Positions 33,909 to 43,900 of a stretch of 64,000 nucleotides of DNA are shown here, piece after piece. The DNA lies in NCBI GenBank assembly GCA_963850765.1, contig CAWKMN010000010.1, positions 186,001 through 250,000 on the forward strand, written 5' to 3'. Positions within the stretch are counted from its first letter, which is position 1. The number at the start of each line of letters is the position of its first letter. Source of the stretch: CAWKMN01 sp963850765 (GTDB taxonomy: Bacteria; Chloroflexota; Anaerolineae; Aggregatilineales; Aggregatilineaceae). The position numbers were made by a program, and so were the translations under genes. Under the pieces are notes generated by a model. It saw only the letters and a program-made list of their open reading frames with translations. It did not search any database and was not told the DNA's origin.

Positions 33909-35198
33909 ATGACGCGTTTGGGGTTGCTCACAAATCGAGTGGGGTTGTTCCGTATTCTCCTGGCCGGGCTCGCGCTGCTGGCGTCGACATTCGGACCAGC
34001 CGCGATTTCCTTCGCCGCGCCCATGCCGAGTCCATCCCCAGCCGGGGAATCGCTGGTCGTGGTGTGGGCGGCCGGCGGCGAGTTGTTTATCTGGCAGGGT
34101 GGCGATTCCCAACCCCTGCGTATCGCCGGCGACGACGTGATCCGGCCATTTTTGTCCCCCGATGGCACCCAGGTCGCCTATTTGAGCGGGCCGGGCGGCG
34201 ATCCGCAAAGCCTGTGGATCTGCGACATCTCCGGCAGCGGGGCGCGGCTCCTGGTTGACGCTCTGGCGCTGATGCCCGACGACCCGACGCGCCGCCCCTG
34301 GCAGATCGTATGGGCCGCGGGTCAGATCTATTTCAACACGCTGACCGGCGAACAGATCAATCTGCACACCGCGGACGATCTGTGGCACGCCGATCCGCTC
34401 AGCGGGACGGTCGAGCGTCTGCTGCCCGATGGCGAGGGCGGGCGCATCTTTCCCGCACCGGACGGATCGCGGCTGGCGCTGGCGTCAGCGGGCGCGTATA
34501 TCCAGCCCGGCGCAGCATCCCACCTGCTGGGGGGCATCGCCCTGTATGACGCGGCGACCGGCGAGCGCCGCACCGTGCTCGACTTCCCTGCCGTGGCGAC
34601 CGGCAGCGAGTGGCGCTGGTATCCGACCCTGCGCTGGCTGCCCGACAGCGGCGGCGTGCTGGCGGCGATTCCGGTCCCCAATCTGATCTACGGCGACGGC
34701 GAAACCGCGCTGTGGCAGTTGTTATCCGACAGCGCCCCGGTCCAGTTGGGTTCCATCGATGCGGACTTTTTTGGCCTGCCGGTCTTCTCAGCGGACGGCG
34801 AATGGATCGCCTATATCGACCGCCGTGACTCCCCGGAGCAGGAGTTGCTCACGCTGATCGTCGCGGAGCGGGACGGCAGCGGCCGGAAATCCTATGTACA
34901 GGGCGGCGTCGGCTCGCTCGGCGCGGCGGACTGGCTGCCCGACACGGACCGGTTCCTCTATGTCAACGGCGCGCCCGGCAACCTGTGGATTGGCCGGCGG
35001 GACGTCACCCCGGCCCGCTTCCCCGCGGCTGACGTGTCGGTGAGTGAGATCGTCTGGGCCAGCGAATCGGTGTTCGTGCTGAGTACCACGCTCGAAGGAA
35101 CGCGCGCGCTGGTCTGGGGTTTGCTCGATACGCCGTCCACCCTCCAGACGATCGCCCTTCTGGATACCACCCCCTTCTTCGACGCCGTCAGCCCCTAG
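33909..35198 (+). CDS. Secreted TolB/WD40-like beta-propeller protein
   Basis: A 429-residue exported protein: signal peptide at 1-36 (FRILLAGLALLASTFG...ISFAAP), then six or seven propeller blades. Typical blade words are IRPFLSPDGTQVAYLSG, RIFPAPDGSRLALASAG, PVFSADGEWIAYIDRRD, and ADWLPDTDRFLYVNG, which match PD40/TolB-type repeats. It probably acts outside the membrane as a binding scaffold; there is no catalytic motif. It follows the methyltransferase gene by 8 nt. Confidence 0.82.
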   Translation: MTRLGLLTNRVGLFRILLAGLALLASTFGPAAISFAAPMPSPSPAGESLVVVWAAGGELFIWQGGDSQPLRIAGDDVIRPFLSPDGTQVAYLSGPGGDPQSLWICDISGSGARLLVDALALMPDDPTRRPWQIVWAAGQIYFNTLTGEQINLHTADDLWHADPLSGTVERLLPDGEGGRIFPAPDGSRLALASAGAYIQPGAASHLLGGIALYDAATGERRTVLDFPAVATGSEWRWYPTLRWLPDSGGVLAAIPVPNLIYGDGETALWQLLSDSAPVQLGSIDADFFGLPVFSADGEWIAYIDRRDSPEQELLTLIVAERDGSGRKSYVQGGVGSLGAADWLPDTDRFLYVNGAPGNLWIGRRDVTPARFPAADVSVSEIVWASESVFVLSTTLEGTRALVWGLLDTPSTLQTIALLDTTPFFDAVSP

Positions 35199-35221
35199 TA
35201 GTGATCGGCGTCGGGCGTCCT

Positions 35222-35325
35222 GTAATGCGTAGGGGCAGGGCTTGCCCTGCCCAAAATCCCACCTGTATTTCTCTCCGCGTCCTCTGCGTCTCCGCGGTTC
35301 AGATTTCTTTTCCCCGCCCTCCCCC
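35222..35325. repeat. Palindromes between the propeller and dehydrogenase genes
   Basis: GTAGGGGCAGGGCTTGCCCTG (35228 onward) and one half of an R5 repeat (CTCCGCGTCCTCTGCGTCTC). Confidence 0.7.
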
Positions 35326-35387
35326 TTGCACGGACGCCCGCTTTCCAATACAGTTAAGGCAGAACATCCATTCAAAAAGGGGCCGCG

Positions 35388-36239
35388 ATGCCAATTGCGA
35401 TTGTGGGGACAGGGATCGCCGGCACGGAAATCGCGCACGCCGTCGCATTCGCCGGCGGCGAGATTATCCTGCACGACACCAGCGAACGCGCGCTGCGTCT
35501 GGCGCTGGGCCAGATCAGCCGTCAGATCGATCACGGCGTGCGCCAGGGCAAAGTGGACGCCTTTAAAGCGCACCGGATGAAACGCGCCTTTTCGCTTTGC
35601 ACCAGTTTACCAGCCTGCGCCTCCGCCAGCGTCGTGATCGAAGCTGTGCCGGATACGCTCGCCGCCAAGCAGGCAGTCTTTCAGGCGCTGGATCGGCTGG
35701 TGCCGCCCGAGACGATCCTCGCGACGACGACCCACACCCTGTCGATCACGCGGCTGGCCGCCTCAACTCGCCATCCTGAGCGGGTGATCGGCCTGCATTT
35801 TGGCAAGCCGGCCCACATTATGCCCCTTGTCGAAGTGGTGCGTGGACTCAACGCCGCCCCGGAGCGGATCGAGCAGGCCGCGGCATTGGTGCGCGACATG
35901 GGCAAAACGCCCGTTGTCCTCGGCGATACGCCGGGGCTGGTCGTGAGCCGGCTGGCCCAGACGTATTTTGGCGAGGCGTTGTACCTGCTGGATCAAAGCG
36001 CACTGGACGAAGAGACCGTCGATAAGCTGATGGAAGCGGCGGGGTTCCCGATGGGGCCGTTTCGCCTGATGGATTATTTCGGTGTGGATCAGGTGCTCGA
36101 CGTGGCCCGCGCCATCTACGAGACGACCTTTCACGCCTCACCCTACCGCCCGCATCCGCGCCAGCAGCGTCTGGTCGAGGCGGGCCGCCTGGGTCAGAAA
36201 AGCGAGCGCGGCGGCTTTTATCCGAACGCGAAGAAGTGA
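35388..36239 (+). CDS. 3-hydroxyacyl-CoA dehydrogenase family protein
   Basis: A 283-residue NAD-dependent 3HCDH-family enzyme. The Rossmann start IAIVGTGIAGTEIAHAVAFAGG fits GxGxxG, and EIILHDTS gives the acidic NAD ligand. ASVVIEAVPDTLAAKQAVFQ holds the conserved E, and VIGLHFGKPAHIMPLVEVV has the catalytic His-Glu pair, with HFGKP instead of the usual HFFNP. The C-terminal domain reads PGLVVSRLAQTYFGEALYLL...GFPMGPFRLMDYFGVD, and GQKSERGGFY is the usual ending. It probably oxidises a 3-hydroxyacyl-CoA. A second, reduced family member follows at 36671. Confidence 0.92.
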   Translation: MPIAIVGTGIAGTEIAHAVAFAGGEIILHDTSERALRLALGQISRQIDHGVRQGKVDAFKAHRMKRAFSLCTSLPACASASVVIEAVPDTLAAKQAVFQALDRLVPPETILATTTHTLSITRLAASTRHPERVIGLHFGKPAHIMPLVEVVRGLNAAPERIEQAAALVRDMGKTPVVLGDTPGLVVSRLAQTYFGEALYLLDQSALDEETVDKLMEAAGFPMGPFRLMDYFGVDQVLDVARAIYETTFHASPYRPHPRQQRLVEAGRLGQKSERGGFYPNAKK

Positions 36240-36299
36240 ACAGTGAACAGTAGACAGTTTACAGTGATAAGTAGTCAGTTTTCGAGAAAGCGGCATGGA

Positions 36300-36611
36300 C
36301 ATTTCTTTCTTTCTGAGCGGACTTTTTTTGCACTCTTGGGACTTTTCCTGCTGTATTGTCAAGATGTTTATTGGGACTGGCTTTTTAGGGCGGGCGCTGT
36401 CGAGCACGGCAGGGCGTCAGAAACGTACTACTCCTGCATGGGTCTGTTTCTGTTGGGTACTGGGATTGTAGCCATGTTACAAGTGCCTGCGACGCCTAAG
36501 GCCGGCGGAAACCCTTGCGAGGAAATGCCCCGCCCCTCCCTGGCCCGGCCGGGAAAGGGCGTGCTCTCTCCCTCTCCACCCTGTGGGGAGGGAGCCGGAG
36601 GGAGGGGCTAA
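36300..36611 (+). other. Possible small membrane protein remnant and repeats
   Basis: A frame here encodes two hydrophobic segments (FFALLGLFLLYCQDVYWDWLF and MGLFLLGTGIVAMLQVP) with a polar loop between, then runs into R1 repeat. There is no ribosome site or clear start, and the 5' part lies in an R2 repeat. It may be a small membrane protein broken by an indel, or chance. Confidence 0.25.
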
Positions 36612-36670
36612 GACAAGAACTAAGAACTGTTCACTGTCAACTGTTTACGGTCAACTCACGGGAACCAACC

Positions 36671-37438
36671 ATGCGCGTCCTGATTGTAGGCGAAGTGCCC
36701 TTTGTTGATACCCTGGCCGGCCTGTGCCGCGCCAAGAACCACCGGGTGGACCTGTTCATCGCGGATCAACTGAGCGATCAGGAGATCCTCGATCGCATGG
36801 TACGTGCGGCCTCCCGCTGCGAGATCGCCGTCGAAAGCCTGAACGAATCCCAGTCCGGCAAGAACTGGCTGGTGGATGGCATTGAGGCGAATTTGCAGGC
36901 GGACACCCCCCTGCTGGTCAGCGCGCTGGCCGCCAGCGCCACCGAGATCGCGAGTTGGGCCGAGCATCCCAACCGGATCGCCGGGTACGGCCTGCTGCCG
37001 CCCATCGCCATCACCGATCGGGTCGAGTTCGCGCCCGCGCTGCAAACCGATTTTGAAACCGCCGCCGCTGGCCGCCGCTTCTGGGAGGAACTCGGCTTTG
37101 GCGTAACCCGCGTGCCGGATATGGCCGGATTGGTCCGCCCGCGTATGGTGTGCAGCCTGATCAATCAGGCCGTCCACATCATGAATGAGAATCGCCTCAG
37201 TGTGGAAGAAGCCGATAAAGCCATGCAGCTTGGGCTGAACCTGCCGCGCGGCCCGCTCAGTTGGGCGGACGAGATCGGGCTGGACGTGGTGATCGGCATC
37301 CTCGAGGCCCTGCTGCGCGACGGCGGCCAGGATCGTTACCGCCCCGCGCCGCTGCTCCGCCAGAAGGTCTTCGCCGGACACCTGGGCCGCAAATCCGGCC
37401 GCGGCTTCTACAACTACGACACTCCTGCAACTCCCTGA
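36671..37438 (+). CDS. 3-hydroxyacyl-CoA dehydrogenase-like protein lacking the NAD motif
   Basis: A 255-residue protein with the 3HCDH C-terminal domain intact: GFGVTRVPDMAGLVRPRMVCSLINQAVHIMNE, GLNLPRGPLSWADEIGLDVVIGILEAL, and GRKSGRGFYNYD. The N-terminal half has lost GxGxxG (MRVLIVGEVPFVDTLAGLC), so NAD binding is doubtful. It is probably a partner or regulatory subunit of the intact enzyme upstream, or a divergent enzyme. ATG 36671 is chosen; the longer open frame starts in repeats. Confidence 0.82.
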   Translation: MRVLIVGEVPFVDTLAGLCRAKNHRVDLFIADQLSDQEILDRMVRAASRCEIAVESLNESQSGKNWLVDGIEANLQADTPLLVSALAASATEIASWAEHPNRIAGYGLLPPIAITDRVEFAPALQTDFETAAAGRRFWEELGFGVTRVPDMAGLVRPRMVCSLINQAVHIMNENRLSVEEADKAMQLGLNLPRGPLSWADEIGLDVVIGILEALLRDGGQDRYRPAPLLRQKVFAGHLGRKSGRGFYNYDTPATP

Positions 37439-37613
37439 TCTCCACCCACCCTCATCTGTTGGATAGGTGGCCGTGAGTCTTGCCCCGTCCCATTTTTTAA
37501 CGGTGGGACAAGCTAGTCTAAAAACGGCTTTGAACCTTGCCCTTTTACCCTCAACATGAAGGAGAAAAAGCTGGGTGGCTTTTGCTTCGGCCGGAACTTG
37601 AACCTCAAGAGGA

Positions 37614-37837
37614 TCAATTCAGGTTCTCTATTTTTGCGTAAGCTGTATCCCATTCTTCAGTAGCGCCTTTGTCTTCGAGTAACTCAAGCTCTTGGTCGAA
37701 AAGCGGCCTTGTACTGTTCGACTCCAGCGTGGGCTGGAAATCACAGCTATACCAGGGCATCCAAAGCGAATATTGCTCAGAATAGCAAGCAATATGTCAC
37801 TTCGATACAATTCCAAAATTGGTTCCTGCTCGTTCAT
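37614..37837 (-). CDS. Small hypothetical protein (one frameshift)
   Basis: About 74 residues when one base is adjusted near 37760. N-terminus MNEQEPILELYRSDILLAILSNI, C-terminus FDQELELLEDKGATEEWDTAYAKIENLN, stop at 37614. The repaired halves join into a plausible acidic helical protein. GC is lower than in neighbours. Family not recognised. Its start overlaps the repeat-extended end of the MFS gene. Confidence 0.45.
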
Positions 37838-39143
37838 AAGCCAACCTCAAGTTTCCTCCCCGTGCCATCGAGAGCAGTCTCGTTCCCGACCGGCTCCCCC
37901 TCGCCGCGCGTGGAGAGGGGGACGGGGGGTGAGGTAAACAGAAACGCGACTTTCTCACTCTCACGCGCGCACCGCTTCCGCACTCGCCATGGGGCACCTT
38001 CGCCATCCGCCGCCGGATCTCCGCGAACAGCACCACCATCGCCAGCGTCAGCCCGCCGATGAAGACCGCATAAGCGCCTGTCCCGCCTTGTTCCAGCACC
38101 ACCCCTTGCAGCCAGGGAAAGATCGCCGCGCCGAGGCTTGCCAGCGATACGACCATGCCGGTCGCCTTGCCGGGCCCGCTGCGGAACAGTCGCGTCGCGA
38201 TCGCGATCGCCGTCGGGAAGGGCGGCCCCGCCCACACCCCGATGATCAGCACCGCCAGCACGGTCAGCGCCGTATTCCCATGGCCGATGAGCAGCACCAC
38301 CGCGCCTGCCAGCATCCCGACGAGACTCGCGCCCAGCACGGTAAACGCCTGGAACCGTCCGCCCCACACGGCAGCGGCCACGCGCCCAATCGTCAGCGCG
38401 AACCAGAATCCCGACGTGAGCAGCGCCGCCGCCTCTTCCGACAGCCCCGTGGATCGCTCCGCGTAGGTCTTGGTCCACGCGCCCAGCCCCGCCTCAATCG
38501 CCACGTACAGCATCATCAGCCCGCCCAACGCCCACAGCAGCGGCGCGCGGTAGCTGAACACGCCCACCGGGGCCGTCTCCCCTTTGGCGCGCACAGGCCC
38601 CGCCTTCAGCCGGAGAATCCAGATCGTCGGGAGCAGGATCACGGCCATTCCCACCCACAATGACGGCAGCGCCGTATCCCACAGGCTGATCGTGACGCTG
38701 GCGATCCCCGGCCCGATCACCGATCCGACCCCAAAAAATCCGTGCATCAGGTTGAGAATGGGCACGCTGCGTGACGCGAAAACCTCCGCGATCAGCACGT
38801 TCGAACTCACATCCAGCGCCCCGAACCCCAGCCCGAAAACCGCGGCGGATCCCAGCGTCAGCCAGAGTGTGTGGCTCAGCACAATGCCGAGTGCGCCCAC
38901 CGCCCCCAGCGCAACTCCGGCCAGCATCACCGGGCGCTGTCCGAGCCGGTCATTGATCGGCCCGGTCGATGCCTGCGCCAGCATCGTCCCGCCGAAGCTC
39001 GCCGTAAAAATCGCCCCCAGCATATCGAGCGTGCTGCCCGTCTGCTCCGCGAGATCGTCCAGGGCCGGGCCGAGCGCCGCGCTCAACACGCCCATCGCAA
39101 ACAAAACTACAAACGTCATCACCAGGATCTGTCGATCAGTCAT
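37797..39143 (-). CDS. MFS transporter
   Basis: About 448 residues with twelve membrane helices. The signature between helices 2 and 3 reads GPINDRLGQRPVMLAG. The protein starts MTDRQILVMTFVVLFAMGVLS; ATG 39143 has GAAGGAG upstream. Pattern and length fit the fucose-permease/YfkF-like or drug-efflux side of the MFS; the substrate is unknown. The native end is probably near AEIRRRMAKVPHGE; about 50 further residues come from an R1 repeat and flanking sequence. Confidence 0.85.
   Translation of the reverse strand: MTDRQILVMTFVVLFAMGVLSAALGPALDDLAEQTGSTLDMLGAIFTASFGGTMLAQASTGPINDRLGQRPVMLAGVALGAVGALGIVLSHTLWLTLGSAAVFGLGFGALDVSSNVLIAEVFASRSVPILNLMHGFFGVGSVIGPGIASVTISLWDTALPSLWVGMAVILLPTIWILRLKAGPVRAKGETAPVGVFSYRAPLLWALGGLMMLYVAIEAGLGAWTKTYAERSTGLSEEAAALLTSGFWFALTIGRVAAAVWGGRFQAFTVLGASLVGMLAGAVVLLIGHGNTALTVLAVLIIGVWAGPPFPTAIAIATRLFRSGPGKATGMVVSLASLGAAIFPWLQGVVLEQGGTGAYAVFIGGLTLAMVVLFAEIRRRMAKVPHGECGSGARVRVRKSRFCLPHPPSPSPRAARGSRSGTRLLSMARGGNLRLAYERAGTNFGIVSK
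37880..37945. repeat. R1 repeat at the MFS 3' end
   Basis: On the minus strand the unit is read in frame as LPHPPSPSPRAARGSRS within the last residues of the MFS gene. Confidence 0.8.
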
Positions 39144-39194
39144 AGATTGCCGCGCTCCTTCAAGCGCGTGGTTCATACCGCCAAACCCACCTGG

Positions 39195-39365
39195 TGTCAA
39201 GAAGTAGACAGTGATCAGTTGACAGTTTTCAGTGGTCTATGAGCAGATACGCGAATCCGCTGCGATCGACTATCCTGCCAGACAAACATGGGGCAGATCC
39301 CTGATACTGGAAAACCGCGAGCCGAAAACTGTCTACTGTCAACTGATCACTGTCTACTGGTTGCG
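39195..39365. repeat. R2 repeats in opposed orientation
   Basis: GTAGACAGTGATCAGTTGAC (39201 onward) and its approximate reverse complement TGTCAACTGATCACTGTCTA (39335 onward) flank 90 bases between the MFS and dehydrogenase-like genes. Confidence 0.75.
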
Positions 39366-39443
39366 TTTGTCGCGGCGCGCGTTTCGGCTTACACTTACAG
39401 CTATATAGGAAATTCAAAGCGCGGTTATGACGGAGATTGAACC

Positions 39444-40694
39444 ATGTGGCCCCTGCCCCGAATATCGTTCCGTGAACTCAGCACAGTCGAAGAGAAGCGC
39501 CCGGTCGCCCTGCTCACGAATGAGAATGTGTGGGCCGCGCTGAGTTCGCAGCTTACCCTGCCCATACTCATCCAGGCCGAGCCCGTCCACCAGCGGCGCG
39601 ACCTGTTCGACTATCTCGCCAACAACTTCCCCACCCAGGCCAAAGTGATCTATGCGGTGGGCAGCGGCGCACCGATTGACGCGGGCAAGCTCATCGCGGC
39701 GCGCAATCAGGTCCCGCTGGTGATCGTGCCGACGGCGCTGGACAGCACCGATCTGTTCTCACCGACGGCCCTGGTCGCGGATAAGGACGGTGAACGCACC
39801 CGGCTGGTCGAAGAAGAAACCGGCCCGGCCACCGAGATCATCCTCGATTGGGATCTGATTGCCTCTGCACCCCCCGAACAGCGCGGGGCCGGCATCGTGG
39901 ATCTGATCACCGTCGTGACCGGCCTGCTCGACTGGCGCTACGCCGCCCAGAAGGGCCGCAATCCGCGCACGCAGCGGTTTGTTCCATGGGCGGCCAGTGT
40001 CGTGAGTGAACTCGCCAAGCAGGCAATCAAGAGCGCGCCCGCCATCGGCGAGGGCGACCCGGAGGCGTTACAGACGCTGCTCGATCTGCTGCTTACGCTC
40101 GTCCAGTTGAGCAACCAGCTCGGACATACCCGCGCCTACCAGGGCAGCGAGCATCATTTGGCGCGCATTCTGGCGGCGACCACCGAGCAGCCGCGCACCC
40201 ACGCCGAACGCGTCGGCCCATGCCTGCTGTTCGCGGCGGCGCTGCACGGCCAGGAACCCACCCCACTGCGCGATGCCTTGCAGCACGCGGGCGTACGGCT
40301 CGACCAGATCCGCCCCACCGATTTCAATCTGGTGATCGACAATCTTGCCAACCATCTGGCCGCCTACGAACTGCCATACAGCATTCTGAACGACATCGAG
40401 CCGGGATCGGAAAAAGTCGCTGAAGCGATTGAAGCTGCCGATCTGACGATCGAGGTCGAAACATGGCTCAAGCCCGAAGAAACGCTCGCGTATATCCTGG
40501 CGGATTCGTCAGCCGAAGCGCCGCACGAGGAAAAAACCGACGAGGAGAGCACCACCGAGACTCCCGTGGCTGCGGAAGCTGCGGTCGAGGAAGCTGAGGT
40601 GGAGACTACCCCCGGACCAGAGGCAGAGGCCGAACTGGAAACCGCCGCCGATACCCAGCCGGGCGACGATACCGCCGATTTGGGGAATGGGTGA
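39444..40694 (+). CDS. Iron-type/glycerol-1-phosphate dehydrogenase-fold protein with acidic tail
   Basis: A 416-residue protein of the dehydroquinate-synthase/Fe-ADH fold. Landmarks: VIYAVGSGAPIDAGKLIAARNQVPLVIVPTALDSTDLFS (nucleotide and substrate loop), GAGIVDLITVVTGLLDWRYA (metal Asp), and GSEHHLARIL (metal His). Relatives oxidise glycerol phosphates or alditols. Residues after about 355 are a Glu/Thr/Ala-rich acidic tail, probably disordered and absent from typical members. No partner gene nearby defines its substrate. Confidence 0.75.
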   Translation: MWPLPRISFRELSTVEEKRPVALLTNENVWAALSSQLTLPILIQAEPVHQRRDLFDYLANNFPTQAKVIYAVGSGAPIDAGKLIAARNQVPLVIVPTALDSTDLFSPTALVADKDGERTRLVEEETGPATEIILDWDLIASAPPEQRGAGIVDLITVVTGLLDWRYAAQKGRNPRTQRFVPWAASVVSELAKQAIKSAPAIGEGDPEALQTLLDLLLTLVQLSNQLGHTRAYQGSEHHLARILAATTEQPRTHAERVGPCLLFAAALHGQEPTPLRDALQHAGVRLDQIRPTDFNLVIDNLANHLAAYELPYSILNDIEPGSEKVAEAIEAADLTIEVETWLKPEETLAYILADSSAEAPHEEKTDEESTTETPVAAEAAVEEAEVETTPGPEAEAELETAADTQPGDDTADLGNG

Positions 40695-40917
40695 CAGTCT
40701 ATCATGCCGTATGGGGTGGGCTTACCAATCCACCCCTTGCTTTTTGTCCCCGGATTTTATACTATCTTCCACCAACGTTAACTTTCGTTAAATAAATAGC
40801 CGAAATATCCTACCCGATGCAACGTTAGCTCATCTCGAACGGTTTTCTCAGTAAGGTATCACATCTTTTATCCCTGACACGCGCGCTTGCCGAACTGGAT
40901 ATTTGGAGGATAAAGTT

Positions 40918-43900
40918 ATGGGGCGTTATACGCGGGCCATCCAGGGGGGAGTCACCTGCCTGGTCCTGATGACTGTTCTGGTCACGACCTTCTTGCCGGA
41001 CTGGGTGAACCCGGTGCAGGCTGCGCCAGCCGCCCAGGTTGCACCAGGGGCCACTCAACCGGACGCCGCGCCGCTCATCCCGGCGATTGCGCCGGATGAG
41101 ACCATAGCCGAGGCCCGCGCGGTGACTTCAACGACCCCGCTGATCCTCAGCGAGCGCACCATCAGCCGGAGCACCGCCCTGCTCGGCGGCGATCCGACGG
41201 CTGCGGGCAGTACCAGCGCCGCATACGCGCCCTCCAATACCCAGACCAGCGTGTTTTTATACGGTAAAGTGGCTGTCAAAGTGCTGTTCGTAGAAAGCAC
41301 CGGCAGCACCGAAAACTGGACCGCTACCGAAGTCAGCGGTGTGAAAACCGAAATCACCCAGGCGCTCGATTGGTGGTCGGCAGCGGCGACTGCGCCGCTA
41401 TCACCCGGCGATCCGGCGCGCCCATCGGCTCATCTCACCTGGGATGTCAGTTATGTATCGCCGTTTGACGGCGCAACAGCAGACCGCACCAAGATCCAAC
41501 TGGTGAACGAGCCGATCCAGGAAAGTGTGTACACCGCGGCCGCGAACTGGATTCCGCAGGTCGCCATCGCCTTTAACGGCGGCTCTGGATCCGCGGCTGT
41601 GCGTACCCTGGCCGATACCACCCGTGACACCGCTGGGGCCGACTGGGGTCTGGTGCTGTATGTGGTGGACAGCAGCAATGATCTCGACGGCTTTTTCGAC
41701 GACGATCTGAAAGCGGCGGGCGCGGCACTCAATGGCCCCTGGGCGGTCGTCGCGTATGACGCGGGCGATCTGGGTTCGGACAACCTCGAAGTGCTGATCG
41801 CCAAGATGATCGGCCACGTGTTCGGCGCAGGTGACGAAACCTATCGGGGCGACCGGCGGCTGCTACAACGAAGAAATCTATGGTTATCTTCGCCAGACGC
41901 ACGACAACTGCGAGCAAGGCAATCCGGCCCCTGCCCCCTCACTGATGCGTGACGGCCAGGATATGCTCGACGCGTACCAGGAATTCCAGCTTTCCGAGTC
42001 CGCCCGCGCGCAGGTAGGCTGGCGCGATCAGGATCAGGACGGCGTCTATGACGTCGTGGACACGCTGTCGGATTCGTTCACCGGCATTGATCCCACCCCG
42101 GTCTGCCCGACGCTGCACCTCGCCGGGATCAATATCGACAACACCCCGGCGCTGCCGGACGGCATCTCCAATCCGTCGGGCGCGCAGTGGGGCGTTCATG
42201 TCTGGGATCCCGAAGCGGGCGGCGGAGCCGGCGCGTTTATGGACGTGTCGATCTACACGCCCGCCAACATCAACCGGCCCAGTTTTGTCTGGGGACGCAT
42301 CAACGGCGGAGACTGGCTCCAGGGCGCGCCGTCCGATGGCGCGTGGGATAACGAAGCTGAAGCGTATACGCTGTCGATGCTGGGCGAACCGGGGATTGTC
42401 AACCAGATCGAAGTCGCCATCATGGACCGCTGGAGCGAGGTCGGCTTCATGTCCGATCCGCCGACCGCGGTAATGATCGAGCAACCTGCCCAAGGTGGCC
42501 TCTACGAAAGCAACGACATTACCAAAGTTGCCCTGTTCAACGCCAGCGATCAGCCCGGCGGCTGGACGGATTTTGCGGGGCCGCTTTACTCCGGTAACAA
42601 CACGAAGATCTCCGGCGGCACCGGCTCGGAAGCGTGTTTTGCCTTCACTGGCATTGGCGTCAGACTGCTCTACAACAATGAATCCGACGGCGCGGCGGCC
42701 GTTTATATCGACGGCGAGCTGCACTCTACTGTCGGGTATACAATCGCTTCGGGCAATACGGCGGCTGACCACTACATCGTCAACCTGGCACCGGGCAATC
42801 ACACCGTCCAGATCGAGGCCACCAGCGGCACCATTAACTTTGACGCTTTTGTGGTCTTTCCGGATCCAGGCATTTGCCGGTTATTGACGCGGCAGACCCG
42901 GCGGACCTGCCCCCCTCGCAGAACGGCTTCTACGAGCAGTCGGGCATCAAGCTGATCCGCACCGGGCAGTGGAGCACCATCACGCTCAATACCAGCAAAC
43001 GCCCGCAGCCGGGCGACAGCGCCGGCTGGCAGAGTGTGCGTCCCAACGATCGTCTGTCTGCATATTTCACGCACGCCAACGTCGCGGCGATCTATCGCGG
43101 GGTGTTCCCCGGCGGCGGCACGGCGTATGTGTATGTCGATGGCGAGTTCCGCGGCATCATGAACAACGAGGCGCCCACTCGCGCCGTCATGCCGTTCTAT
43201 ATTGGCGGGCTGGACCCCAACACCATCCACTCGCTGGAACTGCGGGTGAATGAGGACGCGCCGCGTTTTGAGTTCGACGCGCTGCGCCTGCTGAATCTGA
43301 ACGATACCCAGCTTTATCTTGCCGACGCGACCACGCCGCTTGTCAACGTACCGCATAATGGCGCACATGAGACCTATGGCGTCTGGGAATATATCGCCAC
43401 TGGCACCTTTATCCGCGCCAACGACAACGGCGATCTCCAGACTGTCTTCTTCAAAGGATCGGCCGTGGCCGTCCTGGTGCGGACGAACATCGACACCGGC
43501 GGTATCATGGAACTCTACGCCGACGGGCAGTTGGTGCGCACGGTTAACCTGAAGATCAAAAATTCGGCCGAGGCGCCAATTGTGCTGCACGGGTTCAACT
43601 CGTCTCTGCCGCACGTGCTTCAGATCCGGCACCGCAACCTGAACCCGCTAGCCCCGAAGTGGAGCTTTATCGACGGCTATCGCGTCTACTATATTTCGCC
43701 AGTGGCCCCGCCGGTGAATGAACCGAGGGTGATTGAAGAATACGAGTACAATGCCAGCGGCACCCCGGTCCGGTCCGATTTCATCTACGAGCAGGCGTGG
43801 AAGTTCATGCCGGCCGTTACAACAGAGCCGGGCCCGTCACGGGATCGGTACATCCAATCCGGTCACCCCAAATCGCGCGCCTACCTGTACTTCACCGGCG

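Noticed and set aside
41800..41850. Active zinc peptidase site in the giant protein
   Set aside because: The motif reads KMIGH, not HExxH. A nearby frameshift could hide an error, but the residues before it are in a clean frame.
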